Positions 1 through 9,002 of a stretch of DNA of 64,000 nucleotides are shown here, piece after piece. The DNA is from LC029 sp036676475. Its GTDB lineage: Bacteria > Bacillota > Bacilli > Aneurinibacillales > RAOX-1. Below the pieces are notes generated by a model. It had not been told where the DNA came from. It worked only from the letters and a program-made list of their open reading frames with translations, and ran no database searches. Location of the stretch: NCBI GenBank assembly GCA_036676475.1, contig JAKFCU010000098.1, forward strand, positions 91,510 to 155,509. Reading direction: 5' to 3'. The translations under genes and the position numbers were made by a program. Every line of letters begins with the position of its first letter. The first letter of the stretch is position 1.

Positions 1-387
1 CATGATCAAGATAGGAGTTGTAATAAGGATGCTTCCATCGTTATTGACGAATAGTGTCATAAGGAAACAAAAAAGGTTAACCAACCAAAAAAGGTGATGA
101 CCTGACCCTTTCGCTCTTTCTACCAACTTTTCTGCAGCCCACTGAAAGAATCCAAAACTTTCCAAAACAATTGCCATGACGATGGTAGAGACGATGGTAA
201 TGGCTGCGCCACCTATCGTTTCGGTGATCGTACCCAAATCAGATAAAGAAACACTACCACTCAGGAGGACAAAAGCAGCTCCAACCGTAGCAGGTATCGC
301 CTCATTCACATGAGGTTTCAAGAATATGAATAAGAGGGTACAGATAAAAGAAAGAATCGTCAGGGGTATCATGATTTCAGTGAACAT
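1..387 (-). CDS. ArsB-type arsenite/anion permease, N-terminal part (cut by window edge)
   Basis: The first 129 codons are visible; the rest lies beyond the left edge. The translation starts MFTEIMIPLTILSF and has hydrophobic segments. It ends in FVNNDGSILITTPILI, which closely resembles the F-x-N-D-x-x-x-L-x-x-T-P-I motif of the ArsB/ion transporter superfamily, which exports arsenite or related anions across the membrane. The start at 387 is preceded by an AGGGAGTG ribosome site. An upstream ATG (391) hits a stop at once. No ars regulator or reductase is visible, so the substrate is inferred from family only. Confidence 0.75.
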   Translation of the reverse strand, partial: MFTEIMIPLTILSFICTLLFIFLKPHVNEAIPATVGAAFVLLSGSVSLSDLGTITETIGGAAITIVSTIVMAIVLESFGFFQWAAEKLVERAKGSGHHLFWLVNLFCFLMTLFVNNDGSILITTPILIM

Positions 388-639
388 TCATGGTTTCACT
401 CCCTACAATTTTAAATTTTTAAATGAAAATCTATTTGAAAAGTATCGTAATACTAGGACTTTTTCCCTCCTTATCATCTGTCCTTAATGTTCATTTATAA
501 TGTATGTATACGTAACCTCCATCTTCTCCGTACTAAACTACTGTCTTATTTTCTATTAAATTGACTACTATCATGGAGTGACATTTGTCTATCAACGGAA
601 CATATTAAAGACTTATAGATATATATGGGGAGCAATTAC

Positions 640-1150
640 ATGGAAAAAGAGCCTGATCATTGGCAGATTGATGCTGACTTAACCCAATCCTACCTGGAGA
701 GGGAGCGGAGGTCCTTCTTGAAGAAGGGTTGAATTTCCACGGCTTGTCCGCATACATTAAGGCCTTGTACCATGGCATGCATAGCCTATTGGCTGGCAAA
801 CATTCGGAGTACCGGGATATTGATGTCAAAGGGTATGAACAGCTTGACAAATTCCCCAAACAGGCATAGAATAGTTCATTTTGGCTCATGTTTGGAGAGG
901 AGAGAATACGGCACAATCTATTTTCTACGAAGTCATTGATCTGATCGGGCCGGACGGGGAACTTCTGTCTAAAAACCCAGAGTGATCCTTTTCATGTATA
1001 TGGACCTAGCTACCGGCATTACAATTTCTTTGCTTATGGCCGATTCATATTCCCTAAAAAAGGGATTTATAAGTTACGATCCAAGCTATTTAAGGAAAAG
1101 GGGCAGAATACGCCTTGTGTCCATGAAAACTTTCTTCATATTATTTATGG
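640..1150 (+). pseudogene. multiply frameshifted relic of an unrecognised gene
   Basis: Protein-like reading runs through four pieces in shifting frames. The first starts at the ATG at 640 (MEKEPDHWQIDADL) and the second contains FHGLSAYIKALYHGMHSL. The third contains AQSIFYEVIDLIGPDGELL. The fourth, around 985-1150, contains FHVYGPSYRHYNFFAYGRF and IYKLRSKLFKEKGQ. Each piece is stopped by a frameshift or stop codon, so the gene looks dead, unless sequencing errors are responsible. I do not recognise the family. Confidence 0.5.
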
Positions 1151-1157
1151 CAAATCA

Positions 1158-1195
1158 AAAAAGCCCAGGATCCATCATCGGATTCCGGGCTTTCG
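1158..1195 (-). terminator. rho-independent terminator
   Basis: On the minus strand a 14-bp stem (AAAGCCCGGAATCC pairing with GGATCCTGGGCTTT, one wobble or mismatch) is followed by six Ts. It lies directly after the 40-codon minus-strand gene and supports its being transcribed. Confidence 0.8.
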
Positions 1196-1219
1196 ATTTT
1201 CTTTTGGGCATCTGCTAAA

Positions 1220-1342
1220 TCAGTCATTCAACCAGGGGGAATGGAGTAGTATCAAGATTTCTATCCAAATACCCGCTGAATAGAAATGATGGATGATGTA
1301 CGGCGGTTTCCACCAGAATGGAAATTTCTGATCAATGTACAT
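1220..1342 (-). CDS. 40-residue hypothetical protein
   Basis: A short frame begins with ATG at 1342 after a clear AAGGAGG site seven bases upstream. It encodes an aromatic-rich peptide (MYIDQKFPFWWKPPYIIHHF at the start) with a hydrophobic stretch near the C-terminus. It ends 25 bases before a strong terminator. The ribosome site plus terminator argue that it is real. I do not recognise it and no neighbour hints at its job. The 567 bases to the next gene (1343-1909) hold no gene I can support, only a weak hairpin near 1572-1607. Confidence 0.5.
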   Translation of the reverse strand: MYIDQKFPFWWKPPYIIHHFYSAGIWIEILILLHSPWLND

Positions 1343-1909
1343 GCGAATAGCCTCCTTCTCTTAATTAGTGTATAGAACCGCTTCTATTATAGGGATAATA
1401 GTCCAATTTTTGTAGGATTGCTTGATTTGGCATATGGATTTAGGTTTGCTGAAGAGCCAATGCAATCATAGAATGGTCAGGTCGATGCTCCAGTAGACAG
1501 AAGGGGTTTCTTCCGGGGGATTACAATTGGCAAACCAATACTACGTAGGGTGCAAAAATAAGGTTCACCAGGCAGATACAAGAACCTCCGAGGTCCTGGT
1601 TGTGTCTATTTCTTTGTGGTTGGTGAAGCGCTGAGATCAATTTGCAAATGAATGATGGCTGGAGAACTGATAGTCTCTCTTATTAACGAATGTAGAAGGC
1701 AGAAACTTCGAAAATAAACTCCTACAAGTGCATATTTCTCTATTTTTTCCACCCTTGTCTACAACACTTTCAATGTCTGCTGCATTTAATATAGTAGATT
1801 CAGAATGTATTCTATAAGTCATCTCATTGGTATTTTTCCAACTTCTGAGAATGACGATGTATGACTGGATTAAACGACTTACAGTAATTGTAAGAGAGGA
1901 GGAAATATA

Positions 1910-3010
1910 ATGAATATAGGGAACCTGGATAATTGGGTGAAAAAGATACAAGTTAAAAACATGATTAATGCTGACGTTGAAGTGGTCAACAAATCAACGC
2001 TAAAGATGATCGGTAAAGGACGCCAAGGAGCGGTCTTTCGATTATCTGACGACATCTGTTTGAAAGTTTTTGGCAATACGGAGGATTGTGAACGAGAATA
2101 CTTTGCTCTATCTCTTGGACAGCACACCAATCTCTTGCCACGCATCTTTGGGAAAGGATCACTATATATTGCTATGGAAATAATCAACGGGGTCGATTTG
2201 CGCGAATACCTGCAATCACAACCCTTGACATCCGAATTATCCCATAAGTTGATAGAGATGCTAATCACGTTTAAGAATATCGGTTTTGAACGGATCGACC
2301 ATCATAAGCGGCAAATTTATCTGCAAGAGGATGGCAGTCTTAAAGTGATCGATGTGGCGAGGACTGTCTGGCGTGATCGGGTATATCCTTATCCGCGTAA
2401 ATTGTTGACTTCCTTCGGTGAAGAAAATAGACAATTGTTTTTAACCCATGTACAAAAGATGGCACCAAAATTGTATGAAGAATGGCAGCACTATATCCGT
2501 ATGGAAGAGATATCCCGCCAGATTAGCCAAGTACTATTTGCAAACCCGTCTGATACCAAAAGTTTGAAAACTCAAAGCGGAAATTTGTTGACAACCAATG
2601 ATGAGCGCAAGCATGCTACCCAATTAGAAGGTTTAGTACGCAAAGTATTTAAAGAAGAATGGATCAAAACGATGCTCGCACAAGGAAAAGATCCAGAAAA
2701 AGTAATGCGGAAAATTGATGAGTATCTTGAAAAACAAGAAAGTCAGTATGCTGGGAATAGTGGTAACCGCAAACATGATAAACGCGATAAATACGATAAA
2801 CATGATAAAGATGATAAACACGATAAACATGATAAACACGATAAACATGATAAACATGATAAACGCGATAAACATGATAAAGATGATAAACACGATAAAC
2901 ACGATAAACACGATAAACATGATAAAAGAGATAAACATGGTAGGGAAGAAAGACACGGCAGACATGATAGAAACGATAGACATCATAATCATGGTAGACA
3001 TTCACGATAA
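1910..3010 (+). CDS. protein-kinase-like protein with a His-Asp-Lys repeat tail
   Basis: This 366-residue protein has a divergent protein-kinase fold in residues 25-210. It shows a glycine loop IGKGRQGAVF (34-43), a likely ATP lysine (CLKVF, K52), a catalytic-loop-like RIDHHKRQIYL and a metal-binding-like KVIDVAR. The part from about residue 287 to 343 is almost pure HDK/RDK triplets, followed by a His/Arg/Gly end. AGGAGG lies ten bases before the ATG. The relatives I recall are small Bacillus kinase-like proteins such as YrzF, which lack such a tail. It heads a run with glycosyltransferase and kinase genes, so a role in modifying or building the spore coat is inferred. The HRD motif is poorly conserved, so activity is uncertain. 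Confidence 0.7.
   Translation: MNIGNLDNWVKKIQVKNMINADVEVVNKSTLKMIGKGRQGAVFRLSDDICLKVFGNTEDCEREYFALSLGQHTNLLPRIFGKGSLYIAMEIINGVDLREYLQSQPLTSELSHKLIEMLITFKNIGFERIDHHKRQIYLQEDGSLKVIDVARTVWRDRVYPYPRKLLTSFGEENRQLFLTHVQKMAPKLYEEWQHYIRMEEISRQISQVLFANPSDTKSLKTQSGNLLTTNDERKHATQLEGLVRKVFKEEWIKTMLAQGKDPEKVMRKIDEYLEKQESQYAGNSGNRKHDKRDKYDKHDKDDKHDKHDKHDKHDKHDKRDKHDKDDKHDKHDKHDKHDKRDKHGREERHGRHDRNDRHHNHGRHSR
2768..2940 (+). repeat. 9-bp coding tandem repeat (HDK triplets)
   Basis: About 19 tandem copies of a 9-bp unit of the form AAACATGAT, with R/Y/D/E replacements, encode the His-Asp-Lys tail of the kinase-like protein. Third-position C/T variation (CAT/CAC) is common, so the array is not a fresh expansion throughout. 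Array length is likely to vary between strains by slippage. Confidence 0.85.
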
Positions 3011-3076
3011 CAAGACTACTATGGATGGCAAAGAAAAAAATATGCCCAGCAATGAAAAGGAAAGAGGGGGATTAAT

Positions 3077-4195
3077 ATGAAGATCCTTGTCATCTGGCGT
3101 CTGCTTACCGTTGGGGGAGTAAATGCCGGTTGGCGAAATCGAGCGGTTTATTTTAAAAAACATGGAATTAATACTGAATTTTTGTACACGACAGATCATG
3201 GTGGGCTACATATTATGGAAGATGTAGCTCCCATTTATTTAACCAAAGATGAGACGGAGATCATATCCATTATTCAAAACAACAAATACGATGCTATTCT
3301 CGTTGTGGATACAGGTGGTGCCTATAAATGGCTTCAAAAAGCAAACTATCAAGGTCCTGTCCTGGTGGAAGCGCGAACCCCTGAACTTATCAAGCTTAAA
3401 CCTCATTTGAAAAACTTCAGAGGAATTCGTCCTGTATCCATCATTGTTCCCTCACAATATCAAAAACAATTAGTATCGATACTGACTGATGTTAATCCCG
3501 TCAACGTGATTTATAACGGGGTGGATACGTCCTTCTTTCGACCGCTGACGACCGAGGAAATTGAATATAACAATGCCCCTCTGCTCCCGAAAGATAAAAA
3601 GATCATTGGTTGGATCGGCCGACTCGACAAACGCAAAAACTGGCCCTTGTTGCTAGAGATTGCCAAACGGATTAAAAGTGAGCGGGATGATATTGAATTT
3701 TGGGTTGTTGGAGGCGCTCAAAGCGTGCAACGTGAAGAATTTGCAGACAAAATACGAGAACAGCAATTAACCGATATTATCAAATGGTTTCCTGTCATTT
3801 CCTATCAACAAATGCCGCAAATCTATGCGAAAATACGTCAATCAGGCGGTTGCACCCTTGCTACCACTAAATCAGAATCATTTGGTAACACTTTTATTGA
3901 AGCAATGGCATGTGGTGTACCTCTAGTTGCTCCCAATATTATGCCAATCTCCGAATTGGTTATTCAAGGCGAGACAGGATTACTCTTTCGTGGGCACCAG
4001 GTCCAAGACGCAGTTAGGCAACTGTATTGTATCTTAGAAAATCCTGTTCTCCATCAGCACATCTCTCAGGGAGCCATTGATCACATTCAACAGAAATTTG
4101 CTATCTGCAAAGTGGCAGAAACTTATGTTCACTTGTTGCAAAATATTTTCAGTGTGAGCAAGAATGCAGCCAATGGTGAGGAGAATTTCTCATGA
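3077..4195 (+). CDS. GT4 family glycosyltransferase (spore-coat type)
   Basis: This 372-residue GT-B enzyme should move a sugar from an NDP-sugar to a coat or cell-surface acceptor. The N-terminal domain starts KILVIWRLLTVGGVNAGW. The C-terminal donor domain has GRLDKRKNWPLLLEIAKRI (about 190-210) and the nucleotide-sugar motif ESFGNTFIEAMACGVPLVA (about 270-290), both typical of GT4. The start follows AGAGGGGG. Its stop overlaps the next gene by four bases (ATGA), so the two are translationally coupled. CotSA of Bacillus subtilis is a comparable coat GT4, but the better CotSA candidate here is at 6287. Confidence 0.85.
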   Translation: MKILVIWRLLTVGGVNAGWRNRAVYFKKHGINTEFLYTTDHGGLHIMEDVAPIYLTKDETEIISIIQNNKYDAILVVDTGGAYKWLQKANYQGPVLVEARTPELIKLKPHLKNFRGIRPVSIIVPSQYQKQLVSILTDVNPVNVIYNGVDTSFFRPLTTEEIEYNNAPLLPKDKKIIGWIGRLDKRKNWPLLLEIAKRIKSERDDIEFWVVGGAQSVQREEFADKIREQQLTDIIKWFPVISYQQMPQIYAKIRQSGGCTLATTKSESFGNTFIEAMACGVPLVAPNIMPISELVIQGETGLLFRGHQVQDAVRQLYCILENPVLHQHISQGAIDHIQQKFAICKVAETYVHLLQNIFSVSKNAANGEENFS

Positions 4196-4968
4196 TTGAA
4201 CCCATTTCGTATCGTAAGCAGTTAGAAGGAAAATCAAATGCTCATCTGATAGGATTTAGCGATGGAAGAGACTACGTGGTGAAATATTTCAAACCTGGTT
4301 TTGAAAAAGCCCTACCGAATGAATGGGTCGCCTATTGCTTGGGACGTTTTCTTGGACTTCCAGTTCCCTTCGCCAAAATAGTGGAAATTCCACAAGAATT
4401 CTCTAATCAAGTACCTGAATTAGCACAGGTATGCTTCACTCAACATCAGTTCGCTTCGTTGTACTTACCCAATTGTTATAACGGACATCAAGTGTCTGCT
4501 GTACCCAAAATCCTCAATCATCAGTCGCTAGCTGGCATCATTTTATACGATTATTGGCTATGCAATAAAGATCGCACTCGTAAAAATATTCTCTTACACG
4601 AAGAGATGCCAAATTCCTACCGATTATGGATCATCGACCACTCGGAAATTTTTGGATCCTTTAGTTGGCTGCATCCCTATTTAGAAACACTGCCAATCGG
4701 GATTATGAAAAGTGCAACACACCAGCTAATGGCAAGTTTTATCGAAGACGAGCGATACTTTGCCGAACAACTAGAAATTATTCAGACCATTCCTACCTTG
4801 TTACTAGAGGAGATTGTCTCGTTGACCCCCGAAGATTGGCAAATTTCGACCGACCATAGAAAAGATATTGTCACTACTTTGGTGATGCGCCGCAAAAAAA
4901 TTCTTCCCCCCTTGATCAATCAATTTGTCAAAAATGTATACCGTCCATTACGCAAACATCATGAGTAG
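4192..4968 (+). CDS. HipA-like kinase family protein
   Basis: This 258-residue protein resembles stand-alone HipA-type kinase domains. It has an early lysine strand (YVVKYFKPG), then YDYWLCNKDRTRKNILL, which fits the catalytic D-x(4)-N arrangement, and LWIIDHSEIF as the metal-binding segment. No HipB-like antitoxin is adjacent, so a toxin role is unlikely. It overlaps the preceding glycosyltransferase by four bases and is followed by a terminator, so the unit is kinase-like protein, glycosyltransferase, HipA-like kinase. A coat-modification role is inferred from context. Confidence 0.7.
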   Translation: MIEPISYRKQLEGKSNAHLIGFSDGRDYVVKYFKPGFEKALPNEWVAYCLGRFLGLPVPFAKIVEIPQEFSNQVPELAQVCFTQHQFASLYLPNCYNGHQVSAVPKILNHQSLAGIILYDYWLCNKDRTRKNILLHEEMPNSYRLWIIDHSEIFGSFSWLHPYLETLPIGIMKSATHQLMASFIEDERYFAEQLEIIQTIPTLLLEEIVSLTPEDWQISTDHRKDIVTTLVMRRKKILPPLINQFVKNVYRPLRKHHE

Positions 4969-4975
4969 GTGTAAC

Positions 4976-5008
4976 AACCCACCTTATTAGATAGAGGAGA
5001 GGTGGGTT
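4976..5008 (+). terminator. terminator after the first kinase/glycosyltransferase unit
   Basis: AACCCACCT pairs with AGGTGGGTT across a 15-base loop, seven bases after the HipA-like stop codon. The T tract is short (TTTAATGTT). Confidence 0.6.
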
Positions 5009-5189
5009 TAATGTTGTAGCCTTTGTTAAATTTATGATTTCTTATAATTTAATTAATTCTAAAAAATATAAATTCACCATGTTGTTTATCTAGATCATAA
5101 TTAATCACCATTTAATAGAATACTAGAGAATATTTAAGAAAATTTAATCTTATATTCACAATTAAAAGAGTAAAGCGAGGAGATAATTA

Positions 5190-6290
5190 ATGGAAACCGG
5201 ATTAATTCAACCTTGGGATACTGCCCCAGGAGCTGACGATCTATTCGTGCCAAAAGAAATAGAGGATATGACCCAAAAGGTATTACCTCACTACGACCTT
5301 AAAGTCAGTGGAATACGACTAGTTACTGCGAAACCAGATAAGGGCGGAGCTATCTGGCAAATGGAAACGGATAAAGGATCACATAGTTTGAAACTTTTAC
5401 ATCGCTATCCCGCAAGAAGTTTGTTTAGTATCTATGCACAGGAATATTTGGTGAATAAGGGTGCAAGAGTGGCTCCGTTTGTTCGAACAAAAACTGGACA
5501 AATGTCCGTGGAATATGGTGGGAAATTATGGATTGTAAACAAATGGATCCCATCACTTGCACCAGTAACCAAAATCGATTTACAGGGTTCTCAAGAACTG
5601 TGTTATGGATTAGGAGAATTTCACAAACACTCGCAGGGCTATATGTCACCGAAGGAAGCAAAAAAGTCAAGTCGATTGTACCGCTGGCCTAAAGCCTATC
5701 AAAAGATACTGACTAAATTAGGCTGGTTTAAAGTAGTAGCCAAGTTGTATTCCGACTTACCCGCCAGCCAGATGATACTAAATGTGGTTGACAAATATGA
5801 ACAACAGGCCCGAGAAGCGTTGCAACGTCTTGAAAATTCCCCGTACTCTTCTTTAACTGCCCGCGGAGAACATCATTGGGGAATTGTTCATCAAGATTAC
5901 GGATGGTCAAACGGACAACTCGGTCCGGAAGGTGTATGGATTATTGACCTTGATGGGGTATCGTATGATTTACCAATCCGCGACTTACGGAAATTAATTA
6001 CTAGTACGATGGACGACATGGGAGTCTGGGATATCCAATGGATGCGGGGCATGATCGAGGCGTACCATCAGGCGAATCCAATTGAACCAGAACTATATCA
6101 GGTGCTTCTTATCGATATGGCTTTACCGAATGAGTTTTACAAGCTCGTAAAAGAGATGGTTTACAGCCCCAGCACCTTTCTTACTGCAGAGCTGAATGAT
6201 CTGATTCTTCGCTTGGAAAAAACGGACTCTACTAAATGGTTGGCATTACAAGAATTAAGTTCCGGTTTGATGGGAGGGAAATCAAAATGA
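5190..6290 (+). CDS. cotS: CotS family spore coat protein (aminoglycoside-phosphotransferase fold)
   Basis: This 366-residue protein has the CotS/YsxE/YtaA fold, a kinase-like domain of the APH superfamily found in inner spore coats. The signature GIVHQDYGWSNGQL (about 230-243) followed by WIIDLDGVSYDLPIRDLRK matches the catalytic HxDxxxxN and the metal-binding D of the family. The length is normal. The gene overlaps the following glycosyltransferase by ATGA, the same pairing as cotS-cotSA in Bacillus subtilis. A weak SigK-like -10 (CATAATTAA at 5095-5103) lies upstream. Several CotS paralogues exist in Bacilli, so the exact orthology is uncertain. Confidence 0.8.
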   Translation: METGLIQPWDTAPGADDLFVPKEIEDMTQKVLPHYDLKVSGIRLVTAKPDKGGAIWQMETDKGSHSLKLLHRYPARSLFSIYAQEYLVNKGARVAPFVRTKTGQMSVEYGGKLWIVNKWIPSLAPVTKIDLQGSQELCYGLGEFHKHSQGYMSPKEAKKSSRLYRWPKAYQKILTKLGWFKVVAKLYSDLPASQMILNVVDKYEQQAREALQRLENSPYSSLTARGEHHWGIVHQDYGWSNGQLGPEGVWIIDLDGVSYDLPIRDLRKLITSTMDDMGVWDIQWMRGMIEAYHQANPIEPELYQVLLIDMALPNEFYKLVKEMVYSPSTFLTAELNDLILRLEKTDSTKWLALQELSSGLMGGKSK

Positions 6291-7705
6291 ATGTGTTAAT
6301 GATTGCTACCGAATTATTACCTGTTCCTCCTGTAAAAGGTGGAGCCATACAAACTTATATCGCAGGGGTTGCTCCATTATTGGCAGAACATCACAACTTG
6401 ACCATTGTAGGAATTCAAGATCCTTCACTTTCGGTAAATGAAGTTATCAATCAAATTCGCTACGTACGACTTCCAGGGCAAGGACAATTTGAAATATACC
6501 AAGATGAGATAATCAAGTTCCTCCAAACAAATTCTTTTGATTTAATCCACATCTTTAATCGTCCCCTCATCGCTAGCAGCATCCGTGCCGTTGCTCCTCA
6601 CTCCCGTATCATTCTTAGCATGCATAATGATATGTTTGATCCCCATAAGATCTCGATAGAAGCAGGAACCGATGTAATCCAACAATCAGAACAGATCATA
6701 ACCGTTAGTGACTATGTCGGACGAAAGATTAGCACGTTCTTTCCACAGGCTTCCAGTAAAGTACGAACCATCTATTCTGGAGTTGATTTAAATCGTTTCG
6801 TTCCTTATGATAAATCTCCGGAGGCTCAACGAATACGAGAGCAATTGAGGAAAGAGAACAATCTTGGTTCTAAGAAAGTCATTTTGTTCGCAGGTCGACT
6901 ATCCCCAAACAAAGGAGTAGACATACTCGTTAGATCGATGTATGAACTTGCACAAAAATATAAAGATATTGCTCTAGTAATTGTCGGAAGCAGATGGTAC
7001 AGCGATGACAAGGTTACTGACTATGTCGCCTATATTCGTGCACTGGTCGCTCGTTTATCCATCCCGGTTGTCACCACCGGATTTGTCAATCCGAACGAGA
7101 TACACAAGTGGTTCTGGGTAGGAGATATTTTTGTCTGTCCCTCTCAATGGCAAGAACCGCTTGCGCGCGTTCACTATGAAGCCATGGCATCCGGGTTACC
7201 AATCATTACCACTGCACGGGGAGGCAATCCAGAAGTGATAATCGAGGGAGGAAATGGTTTCATTATCTCCCAACCAGAAGATCCCAGTGCCTTTGTAGAA
7301 AAACTTTCCCTTCTCCTTTCCGATCAAAGTCTAGGTAAAAAAATGGGGTATCAGGGGTATAATCTAGCGAAAGAGCGGTACAGTTGGAAGCGAGTAGCGG
7401 AAGAGATCCTTCAAGTGTGGTCCACCCCTGCATTAACATCAACGACCATTGCAGCAAAACAAACTGAACAAATTGAACAAATTGAGCAAACTGAACAAAT
7501 CAAAGAAACTAAAGAAATTAAAGAAATTAAAGAAATTAAAGAAATGAAGAAAATCAAGGAAAAGGAAGAAAAAAAGAAAGAGAAAAAGAAAGAAAAAGAA
7601 ATGAAAGAAAAGGAAAAAGAAGATAAAAAGAAAGATAAAGAAGAGAAAAAGAAAGAAAAAGAAGAAAAAAAGAAAAGCAAAGAAACTAAAAAGTCTAACG
7701 ATTAA
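6287..7705 (+). CDS. cotSA: CotSA-like GT4 glycosyltransferase with a Lys/Glu-rich tail
   Basis: The start at 6287 is preferred because it follows GGGAGGG and overlaps the cotS stop by ATGA; the open frame runs further upstream without need. Residues 1-385 form a GT4 enzyme: MNVLMIATELLPVPPVKGGA, then the donor-site segments LFAGRLSPNKGVDIL and PLARVHYEAMASGLPIITT. Residues 390-472 are a low-complexity tail of EQI, KEI and then KKEKE/KKDKE units, absent from ordinary CotSA. The cotS-cotSA pairing suggests it glycosylates a coat component late in sporulation. The tail may anchor the enzyme in the coat (inference). Confidence 0.8.
   Translation: MNVLMIATELLPVPPVKGGAIQTYIAGVAPLLAEHHNLTIVGIQDPSLSVNEVINQIRYVRLPGQGQFEIYQDEIIKFLQTNSFDLIHIFNRPLIASSIRAVAPHSRIILSMHNDMFDPHKISIEAGTDVIQQSEQIITVSDYVGRKISTFFPQASSKVRTIYSGVDLNRFVPYDKSPEAQRIREQLRKENNLGSKKVILFAGRLSPNKGVDILVRSMYELAQKYKDIALVIVGSRWYSDDKVTDYVAYIRALVARLSIPVVTTGFVNPNEIHKWFWVGDIFVCPSQWQEPLARVHYEAMASGLPIITTARGGNPEVIIEGGNGFIISQPEDPSAFVEKLSLLLSDQSLGKKMGYQGYNLAKERYSWKRVAEEILQVWSTPALTSTTIAAKQTEQIEQIEQTEQIKETKEIKEIKEIKEMKKIKEKEEKKKEKKKEKEMKEKEKEDKKKDKEEKKKEKEEKKKSKETKKSND
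7451..7690 (+). repeat. low-complexity coding tail (Glu/Lys repeats)
   Basis: The purine-rich stretch encodes EQI-EQT, KEI and KEK/KDK runs at the end of the CotSA-like protein. The A-rich strand and the short 12-bp-like units (AAAGAAATT) indicate slippage-driven growth. Confidence 0.75.
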
Positions 7706-7962
7706 ATTCTCTTTTTTCAGAAGGACTTTTATAATCTGAGGTCATCATTGACAGGGAGGATCTGAACCTCGTTTATACACCTAGACCAGAGATAGAAAGC
7801 ATTGTACAGGAGAAGTCCAACCGTTGATGTAGGCTTTTTCCCTGCTTAAAAACGTATATGTCTGGCAATCGCTGCTCATGTGGCTAAATCTGTAGCAATA
7901 GCACATTTTACATTTTATAATTCATGTCTTACTATTTCCGGGATGCTTTTATCTATTAAAAG

Positions 7963-7997
7963 AAAAACCCTTAGATAAACTTAATCTAAGGGTTTTT
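7963..7997. terminator. symmetric terminator hairpin
   Basis: AAAAACCCTTAGAT pairs perfectly with ATCTAAGGGTTTTT and can work on both strands. It sits 260 bases after the CotSA-like gene. I see no gene in the rest of 7706-8115. Confidence 0.8.
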
Positions 7998-8052
7998 ACA
8001 TTGATTCATGATGATTGCACTTATCGAATAGACATTCATATAGATTTTATGC

Positions 8053-8080
8053 ACACCTAAGTATAACTCAACGTATGATA
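8053..8080 (+). promoter_or_regulatory. candidate SigK promoter
   Basis: An AC at 8053-8054, a 17-base spacer and CGTATGATA at 8072-8080 match the SigK consensus (AC, then CATA-N3-TA) with one -10 mismatch. It is 36 bases upstream of a coat-like gene start, as expected for a late mother-cell gene. Confidence 0.4.
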
Positions 8081-8115
8081 GTTCTAGATGATTTTCCTAT
8101 AGAGGAGGGATTGAA

Positions 8116-8787
8116 GTGCGTGAGACTCCTACCAGCAGCAATCACGATTCACATTGCATTAGGGTTCAGAAAGTCTATGATTGGGTTGTAAAACAAGCTC
8201 ATTTTCAGCTGTATGTAAAAGCAGAGAATATCGAGTGGGTATGTTTGAATAATGTTAACGATTTTTCACAGCTTGGTCAAGATGTAGATATAACTTGCTT
8301 TATTACGGATGAGAATGGAAATGGCCGTGATCCATTGGGGGAACATTCCATTTTATGTGAGGAAATTCCACAGGTCGGCGGTAGAAAGGATGTAACTGCG
8401 ACCTTTCCGAATGGCAGCCGGGTGACCTTGCAAAAAGTAAAGCTATTCAAACGGGGATATTTGGTTGTGGAGGCCATTGATAGACGAGGAAATAGTTGTA
8501 AATCTGAACCCATTTCCTTTCAATTCGAAGAAGCCTTCTTGCTCTGTGCCCCGCCAGGAACCATCGTGGATTGTCACATCTCCTATTTTGATTGCACCGC
8601 TTCCATCCAGTGGGATAGTAATAAGAAGCTTCAGAATATATCCATTGCCATTGATCTTTGCCAAGAAGTGCAAATGGAGGCAATGGCGAAGATCCTCTTG
8701 AAAGGTGAATTAAAGATTGTGAAAAAGGAATTAATTGAAAAAGAAATAATTAAAAAAGAAGAGGAAGAGGAAGAGGAAGAGGAATAA
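8116..8787 (+). CDS. spore coat/exosporium-like KVYDW protein with poly-Glu end (paralogue 1)
   Basis: A GTG start follows AGAGGAGGG. The 223-residue product begins with CIRVQKVYDWVVKQ (about 14-27). It continues through conserved cysteines (SILCEE, FLLCAPPGT, DCHISYFDC, IDLCQEVQMEA) and ends in KKEEEEEEEEE. It is clearly paralogous to the product of 12892-13659 over its whole core. Proteins with this N-terminal motif are, as I recall, spore-surface morphogenetic proteins of Bacilli, and cysteine-rich coat proteins often cross-link. I cannot give a firmer family name. It lies between the cotS-cotSA and cotB loci with a SigK-like promoter. Confidence 0.65.
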   Translation: MRETPTSSNHDSHCIRVQKVYDWVVKQAHFQLYVKAENIEWVCLNNVNDFSQLGQDVDITCFITDENGNGRDPLGEHSILCEEIPQVGGRKDVTATFPNGSRVTLQKVKLFKRGYLVVEAIDRRGNSCKSEPISFQFEEAFLLCAPPGTIVDCHISYFDCTASIQWDSNKKLQNISIAIDLCQEVQMEAMAKILLKGELKIVKKELIEKEIIKKEEEEEEEEE

Positions 8788-8851
8788 AACAAGAATACAC
8801 ATTGAGTGAGCAATCAGATTTTTGGTAATAGGCAATCAGGTTTTAACAAAG

Positions 8852-8880
8852 AAACAGACAACAACCATTGTTGTCTGTTT
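8852..8880 (+). terminator. terminator
   Basis: AAACAGACAACAA pairs with TTGTTGTCTGTTT around a CCA loop, followed by a T-rich run. It ends the KVYDW paralogue 1 transcript. Confidence 0.75.
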
Positions 8881-9002
8881 TCCTTTCCGCATAGGAAAGT
8901 GTAAGTTTACTAAAATATTTAAGAGAACAAACTTTCCTATCTGCATAAAAGCTTCCTTTAAAGGCGGTCTGGCTACCCGGAAATGCTTCGATAAAGCTTT
9001 TT

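Noticed and set aside
2768..2940. CRISPR-like appearance of the 9-bp repeats
   Set aside because: Units are too short, contiguous, in frame, and lack spacers; no cas genes are present.
2633..3005. Long minus-strand frames rich in Ile/Phe/Tyr/Val opposite the kinase tail
   Set aside because: They are the antisense of the 9-bp HDK array and have no ribosome site.
4192..4968. HipA toxin of a toxin-antitoxin pair
   Set aside because: No HipB-like gene is adjacent, and the coupling to a glycosyltransferase in a coat island points elsewhere.
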